Source: Clostridiales bacterium
Lineage (GTDB): Bacteria; Bacillota; Clostridia; Clostridiales; Clostridiaceae
Length of the DNA: 39,216 nucleotides
Assembly: GCA_012519155.1 (NCBI GenBank)
Contig: JAAYQS010000214.1
Span: 1 to 39,216, forward strand
Reading direction: 5' to 3'
Shown: positions 1 to 8,807 of the stretch, piece by piece
Position numbering within the stretch: the first letter of the stretch is position 1
Layout: each line of letters starts with the position of its first letter
Program-made: the position numbers and the translations under genes
Notes under the pieces: generated by a model
What the model was told of the DNA's origin: nothing
The model's input: only the letters and a program-made list of their open reading frames with translations
Databases searched by the model: none

Positions 1-16
1 GGAAAGGATTAACATC

Positions 17-775
17 ATGCAACCTTATAGTAAAAAATACATAAAAGAAATTATTGATAAATACTTAAATATAATAAGTGAAAATGAAATTGGCAATTAT
101 AAAATTGTAAAGAAAAGTTCTATTAATAGAAAAGGATATTTATATGAAAGTCCTGAAGAATATAAGTTTAAAGAAATTGTATTAATGGAAAATGATAAAA
201 TAATTATGAAATTAAATAATTATGAAATTGAGGGGACATATGAAACTATAAGAATGGCCAAGGGTAAAGTAGGAATAGTAGGTCTTGGAATAGGGTATTC
301 TGTTATAGAAATAGCATCTAAAAAAGAAGTTAGTGAAGTTATAGTATATGAAAAAATCAGTGAAGTTATAGAGATGTTTAAGAAAAATTTTTTTGAGGTT
401 AAATCTATGAAAAAGATTTTATCCAAAATAAAAATTGTAAATTGTGATGCTTTTAAAGCTGAAAAAGATAAATTTGATTACTTTTTTGTAGATATATATG
501 GATATGAACTTGATAGTCAAGTGGTTGAAGATTATAAAAGATTTAATGATATACATGATATTGGGGAGTATTCATTTTTTGGAGTTGAAGATTTTTTACT
601 TAGTTGTAGCTATAATGAAATTGTTTGGGTATATATACCTGAAAATTGGATGGCTATGAGTAAAAGTATTGCTAGTTCTCTTGAGTCATCTGGATATATT
701 AAATATTATAAAAAATTAGATGAAAAACTTGTAAGTAATGTTCTTTCTAAATTTAAAGAAGTTCTTAATGAATAA
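17..775 (+). CDS. Rossmann-fold, SAM-methyltransferase/spermidine-synthase-like protein
   Basis: This gene encodes a 252-residue soluble protein. Around residues 85-110 it has a beta-strand plus glycine loop (VGLGIGY) followed about 18 residues later by an acidic strand end (VIVYEK). That is the nucleotide or SAM-binding pattern of class I methyltransferases and spermidine synthases. A later FDYFFVDIYGYE strand fits the motif-II/post-I acidic position. The N-terminal 80 residues look like a small beta-rich cap, as in spermidine synthase-like proteins. The start ATG follows a GGAAAGG ribosome site at the very edge of the window, so upstream context is unseen. It ends at a hairpin shared with the convergent leuS. 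The substrate cannot be named; no polyamine-specific motif was recognised. The fold is fairly sure, the function is not. Confidence 0.6.
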   Translation: MQPYSKKYIKEIIDKYLNIISENEIGNYKIVKKSSINRKGYLYESPEEYKFKEIVLMENDKIIMKLNNYEIEGTYETIRMAKGKVGIVGLGIGYSVIEIASKKEVSEVIVYEKISEVIEMFKKNFFEVKSMKKILSKIKIVNCDAFKAEKDKFDYFFVDIYGYELDSQVVEDYKRFNDIHDIGEYSFFGVEDFLLSCSYNEIVWVYIPENWMAMSKSIASSLESSGYIKYYKKLDEKLVSNVLSKFKEVLNE

Positions 776-801
776 AAAAAGTGGGATATCCCACTTTTTT
801 T
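774..801. terminator. Bidirectional terminator between the first gene and leuS
   Basis: A perfect 14-base palindrome (GTGGGATATCCCAC, 781-794) is flanked by an A-run on the left and a T-run on the right, so it can work as an intrinsic terminator on both strands. It serves the convergent gene at 17-775 and leuS. Confidence 0.85.
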
Positions 802-3247
802 ATTTAACAACTATATTAACAAGTCTTCCTTTTATAACAATTACTTTAACTATATTTTTGCCTTCAGTGTTAGATTTTATTGTAGCATCATTTAATGCTG
901 CTTCTTTTATTTCATCTTCATTAAGACCAGATGAAACATTTATTCTATTTTTAATTTTACCATTTATTTGAATTGCTATTTCAACTTCATCTTTAACTAA
1001 AGCTTTTGCATCAAATTTAGGTAAAGATTCATTAAATACTGAAGTTGTCATTCCCATGATGCTCCATTCTTCTTCACCAAAGTGTGGTGCAAATGGTGCT
1101 AGTAATCTTATGAAATCTAATGTAACGTCTTTTAAGAAATCTCCATTTATAGAATTTAATTTTATATATTTTGTTATAGCATTTACAAATTCCATTAATC
1201 TTGCTATAGCAGTATTAAATTGCATTTTATTTCCATCTTCAGTTACACCTTTAATTGCTGTATGTCTCCAGAAATTTAATTCCTTTTCTTCTGAACCTAT
1301 AGATGTTTTAGATGCTTTTGTTTCTAAACAATCTTTAATTGTATCAATCATTCTTTCGATTTTTTCAACAAATCTTGCAATGGATTTTACACCATCGTCA
1401 CTCCAAGCTCCACCTTCAGTATAAGCAAATCCAAACATTAAGTACATTCTAAAGACATCTGAACCATATTTTTCAATTATATCATCAGGTGCAATAGTGT
1501 TTCCTTTTGATTTACTCATTTTTAATCCATCAGGTCCTAAAATTAATCCTTGGTGAGTTAAAGAAGTAAATGGTTCATCAAATTTTAAATATCCCATATC
1601 TCTTAAGGCTTTTGTTATAAATCTAGCATAAAGAAGATGCATACATGCATGTTCTGGACCACCAACATATTTATCCACTGGAAGCATTTTATTTATTATT
1701 TCAGGATCAAAGGCTTTTTCTTTATTTTTATTATCTGGGTATCTTAAATAGTACCAAGATGAACAAACGAAAGTATCTAATGTATCACATTCTCTTATTG
1801 CTGGACCTCCGCAACATGGGCAAGTAGTATGTTTAAACTCTTCAGATTTTGCAAGTGGTGATTTTCCATCTGGAGTAAATTCAACATCATAAGGAAGTTC
1901 TACTGGTAAATCTTTTTCAGGAACTGCAACAGTACCACATTTTTCACAATAAATTATTGGAATTGGAGCACCCCAGTATCTTTGCCTAGATACAAGCCAG
2001 TCTCTTAATCTATAATTAACTTTCTTAGAACCTTCACCTTTAGAAGCTAATTTCTCAACTATTTTTTCTTTGGCTTCAGCTGTAGTTAATCCATTAAACT
2101 CACCTGAATTTATAAGAATACCATGTTCACAGTAAGGAAGTTCTACCTCTTCACCCTTTTTATTTGTAATAACACGTTCTATTGGTAAATTAAATTTAGT
2201 TGCAAAAGCGAAATCTCTTTCGTCATGTGCAGGAACAGCCATAACAGCACCTGTACCATATGTAGCAAGTACATAGTCAGATATCCATATAGGGATTTCT
2301 TTACCGCTTATAGGATTTATTGCATAGGAACCAGTAAATACACCAGTTTTTTCTTTAGAAATTGATTGTCTGTCAATTTCAGATTGTTTAGCAGCTTGTT
2401 CCTTATACTTTTCAACTGCATCTTTGTTTTCTGGTAAAGTTAATTCATCTACTAATTTATTTTCAGGTGCAAGTACTACGTAAGTTACTCCATTTAAAGT
2501 ATCAACTCTTGTTGTAAAAACATTAAAAGTTTTAGAAGAGTCTTTTATTTTAAATGTAACTTCAGCACCAGTAGATCTTCCTATCCAGTGTTTTTGCATT
2601 GCTACTGTTTTTTCTGGCCAATCTAAATCATCTAATTTATCTAAAAGTTCATCTGCATAATCAGTTATTTTAAAGAACCATTGTGTTAAATCCTTTTTTG
2701 TAACTTCAGTTCCACATCTTTCGCAACAGCCTTCAACAACTTGTTCATTTGCAAGTACTGTATTACATGATGGGCACCAGTTTACTGGGGCTTTTTTTCT
2801 ATAAGCTAATCCTTTTTTATATAATTGTAAGAATAACCATTGAGTCCATTTATAATAGTCAGGATCGCATGTAATAACTTCATTTTCCCAATTAAACATT
2901 GCTCCCATAGATTTTAGTTGCTTTTCCATTGTTGCAATGTTTTTGTAAGTTGAATCTTTAGGATGAATACCAGTTTTTATAGCATAGTTTTCTGCTGGAA
3001 GTCCAAAGGCATCAAATCCCATAGGTTGGAATACATTATACCCTTGCATTCTTTTTAGTCTTGCCCAAGAATCAACTGGTGCATAGTTAAACCAATGACC
3101 AGCATGTAGCTGAGCTCCAGATGGATAAGAGAACATTTCAAGTGTATACAACTTTTTATCAAGATTGTTTGTGTCAAATTTGTATAAGTCATTTTCTTCC
3201 CAAATTTTTTGCCATTTCTTATCAGTTTTAGTACTATATTTTCCCAT
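800..3247 (-). CDS. leuS: Leucyl-tRNA synthetase
   Basis: This cytoplasmic enzyme charges tRNA-Leu with leucine, using ATP. The 815 residues are normal for a bacterial-type class Ia LeuRS. The HIGH-type motif appears as LHAGH near residue 50. The CP1 editing domain fills roughly residues 220-420, with the conserved TTRVDTLNG threonine-rich segment. Zinc-type cysteine pairs are present (CPSC/CERC near 160-180 and CEKC/CPCC in the middle). The KMSKS loop is exact (LKMSKSKGN). The C-terminal anticodon and tail domains are complete. The ATG follows AAGGAGG at ideal distance. The gene is monocistronic, lies behind a T-box leader, and ends at a terminator shared with the convergent upstream gene. 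Confidence 0.98.
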   Translation of the reverse strand: MGKYSTKTDKKWQKIWEENDLYKFDTNNLDKKLYTLEMFSYPSGAQLHAGHWFNYAPVDSWARLKRMQGYNVFQPMGFDAFGLPAENYAIKTGIHPKDSTYKNIATMEKQLKSMGAMFNWENEVITCDPDYYKWTQWLFLQLYKKGLAYRKKAPVNWCPSCNTVLANEQVVEGCCERCGTEVTKKDLTQWFFKITDYADELLDKLDDLDWPEKTVAMQKHWIGRSTGAEVTFKIKDSSKTFNVFTTRVDTLNGVTYVVLAPENKLVDELTLPENKDAVEKYKEQAAKQSEIDRQSISKEKTGVFTGSYAINPISGKEIPIWISDYVLATYGTGAVMAVPAHDERDFAFATKFNLPIERVITNKKGEEVELPYCEHGILINSGEFNGLTTAEAKEKIVEKLASKGEGSKKVNYRLRDWLVSRQRYWGAPIPIIYCEKCGTVAVPEKDLPVELPYDVEFTPDGKSPLAKSEEFKHTTCPCCGGPAIRECDTLDTFVCSSWYYLRYPDNKNKEKAFDPEIINKMLPVDKYVGGPEHACMHLLYARFITKALRDMGYLKFDEPFTSLTHQGLILGPDGLKMSKSKGNTIAPDDIIEKYGSDVFRMYLMFGFAYTEGGAWSDDGVKSIARFVEKIERMIDTIKDCLETKASKTSIGSEEKELNFWRHTAIKGVTEDGNKMQFNTAIARLMEFVNAITKYIKLNSINGDFLKDVTLDFIRLLAPFAPHFGEEEWSIMGMTTSVFNESLPKFDAKALVKDEVEIAIQINGKIKNRINVSSGLNEDEIKEAALNDATIKSNTEGKNIVKVIVIKGRLVNIVVK

Positions 3248-3280
3248 TAAGTTTCCTCCTTAATAAATTATTAGAAAATA

Positions 3281-3515
3281 AAAAAACTCTCATCTCAAAT
3301 AAAGAGACGAAAGTTAAAATTTCCGTGGTACCACTCTTAATTAGAATATAGATATTATATTCTCACTCAAAATTATAACGTATTAGACGTATTTGTAATT
3401 AATAAAATAATTACAAATAAGCTCATAGACAAGTTCTCAAAGATAATAACATCATTTTACACCACCCAATGATTCTCTAAAGATATTAAACTAAGATACT
3501 ACTTCTAATCAATGC
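3281..3515 (-). promoter_or_regulatory. Leucine T-box riboswitch leader of leuS
   Basis: Read on the minus strand, this leader has the conserved T-box core AGAGTGGTACCACGG (3323-3337). It is preceded by a long stem-I region with the AGTAGTA segment and followed by a hairpin and T-run (3281-3315), the terminator. Stem I has a GAACTTG context in which CTT (plus-strand 3431-3433) is the likely specifier codon for leucine. The TGGT bulge would pair with a tRNA ending in ACCA, which fits tRNA-Leu. In this family, uncharged tRNA binds and favours the antiterminator, switching leuS on when leucine charging falls. The core and terminator are seen directly; specifier assignment is by position and sense. 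Confidence 0.88.
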
Positions 3516-3548
3516 TTTTAAATATTATATTTTAAATTACCAACATTA

Positions 3549-3577
3549 ATTATATAGTCTAAAATGTGTAAAGTCAA
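3549..3577 (-). promoter_or_regulatory. Sigma-A promoter of leuS
   Basis: On the minus strand TTGACT is followed after exactly 17 bases by TATAAT, placing transcription start just ahead of the T-box stem I. Confidence 0.8.
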
Positions 3578-3636
3578 TGAGAAACCTTTCTCTATATGTA
3601 TTAATATGAAAAAATTGAGAAAAATAAAAAAAGTAC

Positions 3637-3665
3637 TTTACAACAGATAATTATTATTATATAAT
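3637..3665 (+). promoter_or_regulatory. Promoter of the rubrerythrin gene with overlapping palindrome
   Basis: TTTACA, 17 bases, then TATAAT form a strong sigma-A promoter about 140 bases before the rubrerythrin start. An 18-base perfect palindrome (TATTATTAT/ATAATAATA, 3652-3669) straddles the -10 box. It could be an operator; PerR boxes in Firmicutes are similarly AT-rich inverted repeats. The AT richness also makes chance palindromes easy, so the operator reading is only a suggestion. Confidence 0.65.
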
Positions 3666-3719
3666 AATAGATGTAATCAAGAAAACTTATTAAAGTCAAC
3701 AGTAATTAAAAGTAAAAAA

Positions 3720-3750
3720 GTAATTCTTATTGTTTTGCAATAAAGATTAC
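3720..3750 (+). other. Hairpin in the rubrerythrin 5' leader
   Basis: Two 13-base arms (starting GTAATTCTTATTG and ending CAATAAAGATTAC) pair around a TTTTG loop, with one wobble and one mismatch. No T-run follows, so it is not an intrinsic terminator. It lies in the roughly 135-base leader between the promoter and the gene and could affect mRNA stability or bind a regulator. Confidence 0.5.
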
Positions 3751-3807
3751 TTAGACATAAGACGAAAATAATCTAGAAAAAATAAATAAATTTGGAGGAA
3801 TGTTATT

Positions 3808-4350
3808 ATGAAAAAATTTGTATGTTCAGTATGTGGTTATGTATATGAAGGAGAAAAGGCACCAGAAAAATGTCCAGTATGTGGTGTTGGAGCTGATAAA
3901 TTTACAGAACAAGTAGGAGAATTATCATGGGCTGCAGAACATGTAGTAGGTGTTGCTAAAGGTGTATCAGAAGATATATTAAATGATTTAAGAGCAAACT
4001 TTGAGGGAGAATGTACTGAAGTTGGAATGTATCTTGCAATGGCTAGAGTTGCACATAGAGAAGGATATCCTGAAGTTGGTATGTACTATGAAAAGGCAGC
4101 TTTTGAAGAAGCAGAACATGCTGCAAAATTTGCAGAACTTTTAGGAGAAGTTGTAACTGATTCAACTAAGAAAAACTTAGAATTAAGAGTTGCAGCAGAA
4201 AATGGAGCAACTGCTGGTAAATTTGATTTAGCTAAAAGAGCAAAAGCAGCTAATTTAGATGCTATTCATGATACAGTTCATGAAATGGCTAAAGATGAAG
4301 CAAGACATGGTAAAGCTTTTGAAGGATTATTAAATAGATATTTTGGATAA
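3808..4350 (+). CDS. Reverse rubrerythrin (rubredoxin domain first)
   Basis: This oxidative-stress protein belongs to the rubrerythrins, which reduce hydrogen peroxide (and oxygen in some clostridia) using electrons from rubredoxin/NADH reductases. Domain order is the reverse of classical rubrerythrin. A compact rubredoxin-like iron site (CxxCG at residues 6-10, CPVCG near 22-26) comes first. A four-helix diiron domain follows, with the expected Glu/His ligands ([33 protein letters not shown]). At 180 residues it matches the clostridial reverse-rubrerythrin type, which is usually strongly induced by air. The start ATG follows TTTGGAGGA. It is transcribed alone: strong promoter, long structured leader, terminator right after. 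Such proteins can be paired in tandem in some clostridia; here there is one copy. Confidence 0.93.
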   Translation: MKKFVCSVCGYVYEGEKAPEKCPVCGVGADKFTEQVGELSWAAEHVVGVAKGVSEDILNDLRANFEGECTEVGMYLAMARVAHREGYPEVGMYYEKAAFEEAEHAAKFAELLGEVVTDSTKKNLELRVAAENGATAGKFDLAKRAKAANLDAIHDTVHEMAKDEARHGKAFEGLLNRYFG

Positions 4351-4369
4351 ATTGAAAAGATTAGAAATG

Positions 4370-4402
4370 ACTGCACACAAATGTTGTTGCAGTTATTTTT
4401 TT
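4370..4402 (+). terminator. Terminator after rubrerythrin
   Basis: ACTGCA pairs with TGCAGT, with inner ACA/TGT pairing, followed by ATTTTTTTA. Confidence 0.75.
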
Positions 4403-4447
4403 ATCTTAAATATATTTTATAAATAAAAATTAATAGGTGAACTAGTG

Positions 4448-4474
4448 TTAATTTTATATGAAAAGTATCGATAT
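4448..4474 (+). promoter_or_regulatory. Possible sigma-D (motility-type) promoter of the chemotaxis receptor
   Basis: TTAA, 15 bases, then ATCGATAT resembles the flagellar sigma consensus TAAA-N15-GCCGATAA (three of four and five of eight matches). The downstream gene is a chemoreceptor, which makes the resemblance plausible. A TATAAT at 4476-4481 with no good -35 is an alternative. Confidence 0.35.
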
Positions 4475-4521
4475 TTATAATATGGCATAAATTAACTTGA
4501 AAAATATAAGGAGGAGGAAAT

Positions 4522-6054
4522 ATGGGACAAATTAAAAAGACTAAAAAAGTAGAACGAAAGTATAATAATAAAGAAAATCAAATAGCAAAGGTAAATCAAA
4601 CATGTATTATTAGTTTGACATTTATTGAATTGGTATTAATATTGGGACTTCTTGCACAAACATTTGCATATGAAACGTCTTTTGGGAAACTGGGTATTAT
4701 TCCAGTAATAGTTTTGTTTGTTGGAGTAATTTTGAATTGGTGTTGCTATTTGAAGAATAAAAAAAGTTTTAAATTAAAGTATTATATGATTGCAACTTTT
4801 TTTATTGGATGGGTATATTTAATGGTATTAGGCACAAATGTTTTAGTAAGTTTTTATATATATCCTTTAGTTGTTGGAACAATTTTGTATCACGATAGGA
4901 AATTCGAAAAAATACTTTTTTGTTCTGTAATTATAACTACAATAATTAGAGCAATAGTATGGGCAATAAGTGGTCAATTATTAGGTGGAGATAGTGTCTC
5001 TTTTATTAGTATTGTTATACATTTGGAAATGGTAATTGTAATACATATTATTTCAAAGCTTTCAGAAGAATTCTCAGTTGATATGATTGGAGCTGTGCAA
5101 GATGAAAGAAAATCACAAGCTGTTATGTTACATGAAGTTTTAGATATTTCTAAAAATATACAAGAGACAGTTTCAGATACAAATGAACTTATTGAAAATT
5201 TAAAAAATGATTCTAGTATGGTACATCATTCTATTGAAGATATTTCTGGAAGGACACAAAATAATGTAGAAAGTGTTCAGGAACAAAGTGAAATGACTCA
5301 ACAAATTAATACTGATATTGAAGATACTGCAGCAAATGCTAAGGTTATGGTAGAAGCAGCAGCTAAGTCTTCTAAATTATTAGAAAAAAATGTGACAGTA
5401 ATGGCATCTATTAAAAATGATGCAGAAGATATTAATAAGACCAATAATCGTGTGGCAGAATCTATGGAAGAATTACAGAAAAAGGCTAAAGAAGTACAGC
5501 AGATTACAGACGTTATTTTTTCTATTTCTAGTCAAACTAATTTGCTTGCATTAAATGCATCTATTGAAAGTGCAAGGGCAGGAGAAACAGGAAGAGGGTT
5601 TGCTGTTGTAGCAGATCAAATTAGAAATTTAGCAGAAGAAACAAGAGTATCTACAGAGAAAATTGCTAATATACTTGATGAATTGAATGACAATGCTCAA
5701 TCAGCAACTGAGATTGTACAATGTTCTATTAATGCAATGGAAGCTCAAAGTGTAAAAGTAGCAGATGCTTCTGATGGATTTAATGAAGTACAAAAACATA
5801 TTATAACATTGACACAAAGTATAGATAATATAAATGATAAAATTGATAATCTAGTTAATTCTAACAATACAATTATAGATAATATTAATCTTTTATCAGA
5901 CAGTAGTGCATCTGTATCAGAAAGTGCAAAAGAAGTAGCAGAAAGAAGTTTGCATAATCAAAATGAAGCAGAGCATGCAAAAGAATTACTTGGAAAAATG
6001 CAAACTATGGTACAACAATTAGAAAAATATCAAAACAGCTTGAAAGAACTATAA
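4522..6054 (+). CDS. Methyl-accepting chemotaxis protein with six-helix membrane input
   Basis: This membrane-bound chemoreceptor signals to CheA/CheW. After a basic N-terminus, about six hydrophobic helices fill residues 27-178, with only short loops between them. There is therefore no large extracellular ligand domain, and the input probably lies in or near the membrane. No HAMP domain is evident; the last helix runs into a long coiled coil. The receptor hairpin tip is unmistakable ([18 protein letters not shown] at 338-355, then [17 protein letters not shown]). Flanking helices hold glutamate/glutamine-rich candidate methylation sites. The 510 residues are complete. It starts at an ATG after AAGGAGGAGG and stands alone, between two terminators. 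The signal it senses cannot be read from the sequence. Confidence 0.93.
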   Translation: MGQIKKTKKVERKYNNKENQIAKVNQTCIISLTFIELVLILGLLAQTFAYETSFGKLGIIPVIVLFVGVILNWCCYLKNKKSFKLKYYMIATFFIGWVYLMVLGTNVLVSFYIYPLVVGTILYHDRKFEKILFCSVIITTIIRAIVWAISGQLLGGDSVSFISIVIHLEMVIVIHIISKLSEEFSVDMIGAVQDERKSQAVMLHEVLDISKNIQETVSDTNELIENLKNDSSMVHHSIEDISGRTQNNVESVQEQSEMTQQINTDIEDTAANAKVMVEAAAKSSKLLEKNVTVMASIKNDAEDINKTNNRVAESMEELQKKAKEVQQITDVIFSISSQTNLLALNASIESARAGETGRGFAVVADQIRNLAEETRVSTEKIANILDELNDNAQSATEIVQCSINAMEAQSVKVADASDGFNEVQKHIITLTQSIDNINDKIDNLVNSNNTIIDNINLLSDSSASVSESAKEVAERSLHNQNEAEHAKELLGKMQTMVQQLEKYQNSLKEL

Positions 6055-6084
6055 AATTAGAAAATATTTAATTATTTTTATGCG

Positions 6085-6135
6085 GACAGCAGATAAATTT
6101 GTTTTTAGACAAATCTATTTGCTGTCTTTAATATT
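6085..6135 (+). terminator. Terminator after the chemotaxis receptor
   Basis: GACAGCAGATAAATTTGT pairs with ACAAATCTATTTGCTGTC around a short TTTTAG loop, followed by a T-rich stretch; the stem runs from 6085 to 6126. Confidence 0.8.
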
Positions 6136-6182
6136 TTATTTGAATTTTACTCTCTTAAATATTAGGAAGTAAATACATTCTA

Positions 6183-6191
6183 TGTTATAAT
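6183..6191 (+). promoter_or_regulatory. Extended -10 promoter of cardiolipin synthase
   Basis: TGTTATAAT gives an extended -10 (TGnTATAAT) about 50 bases before the cls start. The -35 region is weak, which extended -10 promoters tolerate. Confidence 0.5.
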
Positions 6192-6240
6192 TTAAGATAG
6201 AAATTTAAGGAGTGTTTTATAAAATTTATAGGAGATAGCT

Positions 6241-7683
6241 ATGGCAATAACTTTAATAATATTATTAGTTATAATTATTTCAAATATTATTTTCTCATTT
6301 TCATTAATATTTATGGAAAGAAAAGAGCCTACTACAACATGGGCATGGTTGCTTATTATGATTTTGCTTCCAGGTTTGGGATTCATTATATATATTCTTT
6401 TAGGTCAAAATTTAAGCAGAGAAAGATTATTTAAAGAAAAAAAAGAAGTAGATAGAGCTAAAAGACTAGAACTTTCAAAGCATTGGAAAGAAAGTTCTAA
6501 TGGTCATCATGCAAGTAAGCAATTTTTAGATCTTAGAAAGATGAATTATAATCATTGTGGTGCAAAATATACATTAGGTAATAAAGTGGATATTTATTAC
6601 AATGGTGTGGATAAGTTTAATCAGCTTTTAAAGGATTTGAGAAATGCAAAAAAATATATACATATAGAATACTATATATTTAGAAGGGATGGAAAAAAAG
6701 GAATTGGCACAAAAATTCTTAAAATCCTTCATGAAAAAGTCAAGGAAGGCGTAGAGGTAAGACTTTTAGTAGACAGTATGGGATCATATAAAATAACAAA
6801 AAAATCTCTCAAGGAATTTATTAATGATGGTGGAAAATTTGAAATATTTTTTCCGGGTATACTTCCACATATTAATACTCGTATAAATTATAGAAATCAT
6901 AGAAAAATGGTTATTATTGATGGAATATATGGGTATACAGGTGGTTTCAATGTTGGAAAAGAATATATAAATGAAGATCCTAAAATAGGATTTTGGAGAG
7001 ATACCCATATAAGAATTCAAGGTGATGCAGTAAATGATCTAAATGATAGATTCCTTCTTGATTGGTGTTATGCATCTGGTGAAGAAATAAACGACTTTAG
7101 CAAATATTATAGAACTGATTCATTTAAAGGTGGAGATGTAGGTGTACAAATAGTAACAAGTGGTCCTGACCATAGTGAACAATATATAAAAAATGCATAT
7201 ATTAAGCTTATTAATGATGCAAAGAAAAATGTATACATTGAAACACCTTATTTTGTTCCAGATGAATCTATGCTTGAAGCAATAAGAATATCTGCTCTTT
7301 CTGGAGTAGATGTAAGAATAATAATACCAGGGAAACCAGATCATATGTTTATGAAGTGGGCGGCAAGTTCATATATTGGTGATCTTTTAGATGTTGGAGT
7401 AAAGGTATATTCATACAATAATGGATTTATACATGCAAAAACAATAGTTTGTGATAGTGAAGTTGCTACAATTGGAACAGCAAACCTTGATATTAGAAGC
7501 TTTAGTTTGAATTTTGAAGTTAATGCATTTATATTTGATGATAGAGTAGCTAAAAATGTTGAAAATCAGGTGTTTAAAGATATTGAGTATTCAAAATTAA
7601 TAACCCTAGAGGAATACCAAAATAGACCAAGAAATCTTAGAATAAAGGAGTCAATTATTAGGTTAATTTCTCCGATTTTGTAA
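6241..7683 (+). CDS. cls: Cardiolipin synthase (phospholipase D type)
   Basis: This membrane enzyme joins two phosphatidylglycerol molecules to make cardiolipin and glycerol. Two N-terminal hydrophobic helices (about 3-24 and 33-55) anchor it, with the usual ERKEPTTTWAW linker between them. Two catalytic HKD motifs follow: His220-Lys222-Asp227 (HRKMVIID) and His398-Lys400-Asp405 (HAKTIVCD). Each is followed by the expected glycine/asparagine segment (GGFNVG, GTANLD). The 480 residues match bacterial Cls. The ATG at 6241 follows AGGAGAT. The gap to the aro genes downstream is only 59 bases and shows no terminator, so some read-through into aroB is possible although the functions are unrelated. 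Confidence 0.95.
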   Translation: MAITLIILLVIIISNIIFSFSLIFMERKEPTTTWAWLLIMILLPGLGFIIYILLGQNLSRERLFKEKKEVDRAKRLELSKHWKESSNGHHASKQFLDLRKMNYNHCGAKYTLGNKVDIYYNGVDKFNQLLKDLRNAKKYIHIEYYIFRRDGKKGIGTKILKILHEKVKEGVEVRLLVDSMGSYKITKKSLKEFINDGGKFEIFFPGILPHINTRINYRNHRKMVIIDGIYGYTGGFNVGKEYINEDPKIGFWRDTHIRIQGDAVNDLNDRFLLDWCYASGEEINDFSKYYRTDSFKGGDVGVQIVTSGPDHSEQYIKNAYIKLINDAKKNVYIETPYFVPDESMLEAIRISALSGVDVRIIIPGKPDHMFMKWAASSYIGDLLDVGVKVYSYNNGFIHAKTIVCDSEVATIGTANLDIRSFSLNFEVNAFIFDDRVAKNVENQVFKDIEYSKLITLEEYQNRPRNLRIKESIIRLISPIL

Positions 7684-7742
7684 GATTTATTCATATGCTA
7701 AAAATTGTTATTTATAAAAGGAAACTTTACAGGAGGTAATTA

Positions 7743-8802
7743 ATGAAAAAATTATTCGTTGACCTAAAGGAAAATAGCTATAATATTTTTATTGAAAAAG
7801 GGCTAATTGATAGAATTGGTGAGAAAATAAAAGAAATTTATAATGGGTCAAAGGTGTTTATTATTACAGATAAAAATGTAGATAAACATTATGGAGAGAG
7901 TAGTAAAATCTCTTGAAAAGGAAGGGTATGAATCAAGAAAGCTTGTTCTTGAACCAGGTGAAGAAACTAAGAATTTCAATACACTTCCTACAATATATAA
8001 TGCATTGCTTGATTATAAACTTACAAGAAAAGAACTTATAATAACATTAGGTGGTGGAGTTGTTGGAGATATAGGAGGTTTTGCAGCAGCTTCTTTTTTA
8101 AGAGGTGTTCCTTTTGTACAAGTACCAACATCTTTGCTTGCCCAGGTAGATAGTTCTATTGGTGGTAAGGTTGCTGTTGATTTAGAAAGAGGAAAAAATC
8201 TTGTTGGAAATTTTTATCAGCCTAAAGCAGTAATTATAGATCCAAATGTTTTAAGTACACTAACAGAAAAATTTTTTAAAGATGGTATGGGTGAAGTTAT
8301 AAAATATGGGTGTATAAAGGATGAAGCTTTATTTTGTAAATTGCAAAATTTAAAAGGTAGAAATGATGTTATGAATCATATTGAAGAAATTATTTATACA
8401 TGCTGTGATATAAAAAGGCAAGTTGTAGAAGATGATGAAAAAGATTTAGGAGAAAGGATGCTTTTAAATTTTGGTCATACACTAGGTCATGCAATAGAAG
8501 TGTATTATAATTATACAGGTTTTAGCCATGGAGAGGCTGTGTCAATAGGGATGTATAATATTACAGTGATGAGTGAAAAGGCTGGAATCACAGAATCAGG
8601 TACAGCAGATAAGATAAAGAATGTTCTAATTAATTTTGATCTTCCATATGAGGTAGAACTTAAGGATAATAAGGCAGTAGTTGATGCAATTGCTTTAGAT
8701 AAGAAAAATATAGGAAATACATTAAAAGTAATATTACTTAATAAAATAGGTCATAGTATTATATATGATACACAACCTAAATTTTTTGAGGCGGTGAATT
8801 AA
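7743..8802 (+). pseudogene. aroB: 3-dehydroquinate synthase, frameshifted
   Basis: AroB converts DAHP to 3-dehydroquinate with NAD and a metal, the second step to chorismate. Translation from the ATG at 7743, which follows AGGAGG, gives a good AroB N-terminus through [11 protein letters not shown] but stops at 7914. The rest continues in another frame from 7897 as [11 protein letters not shown], then through [37 protein letters not shown] and FSHGEA, all catalytic features intact. Adding one GA unit to GGAGAGAG (7893-7900) would restore a 353-residue protein reading [11 protein letters not shown]. The lesion is therefore a two-base loss in a dinucleotide run. Downstream codons look well conserved, so it is recent, phase-variable, or a sequencing error. 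It heads the aro operon and ends six bases before aroA. Confidence 0.85.
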
Positions 8803-8807
8803 AAATA

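Noticed and set aside
7891-8802. AroB starting at the internal ATG 7891 as an intact shorter gene
   Set aside because: No ribosome site stands before 7891, and the missing N-terminal part is encoded in the neighbouring frame with a perfect AGGAGG start at 7743.
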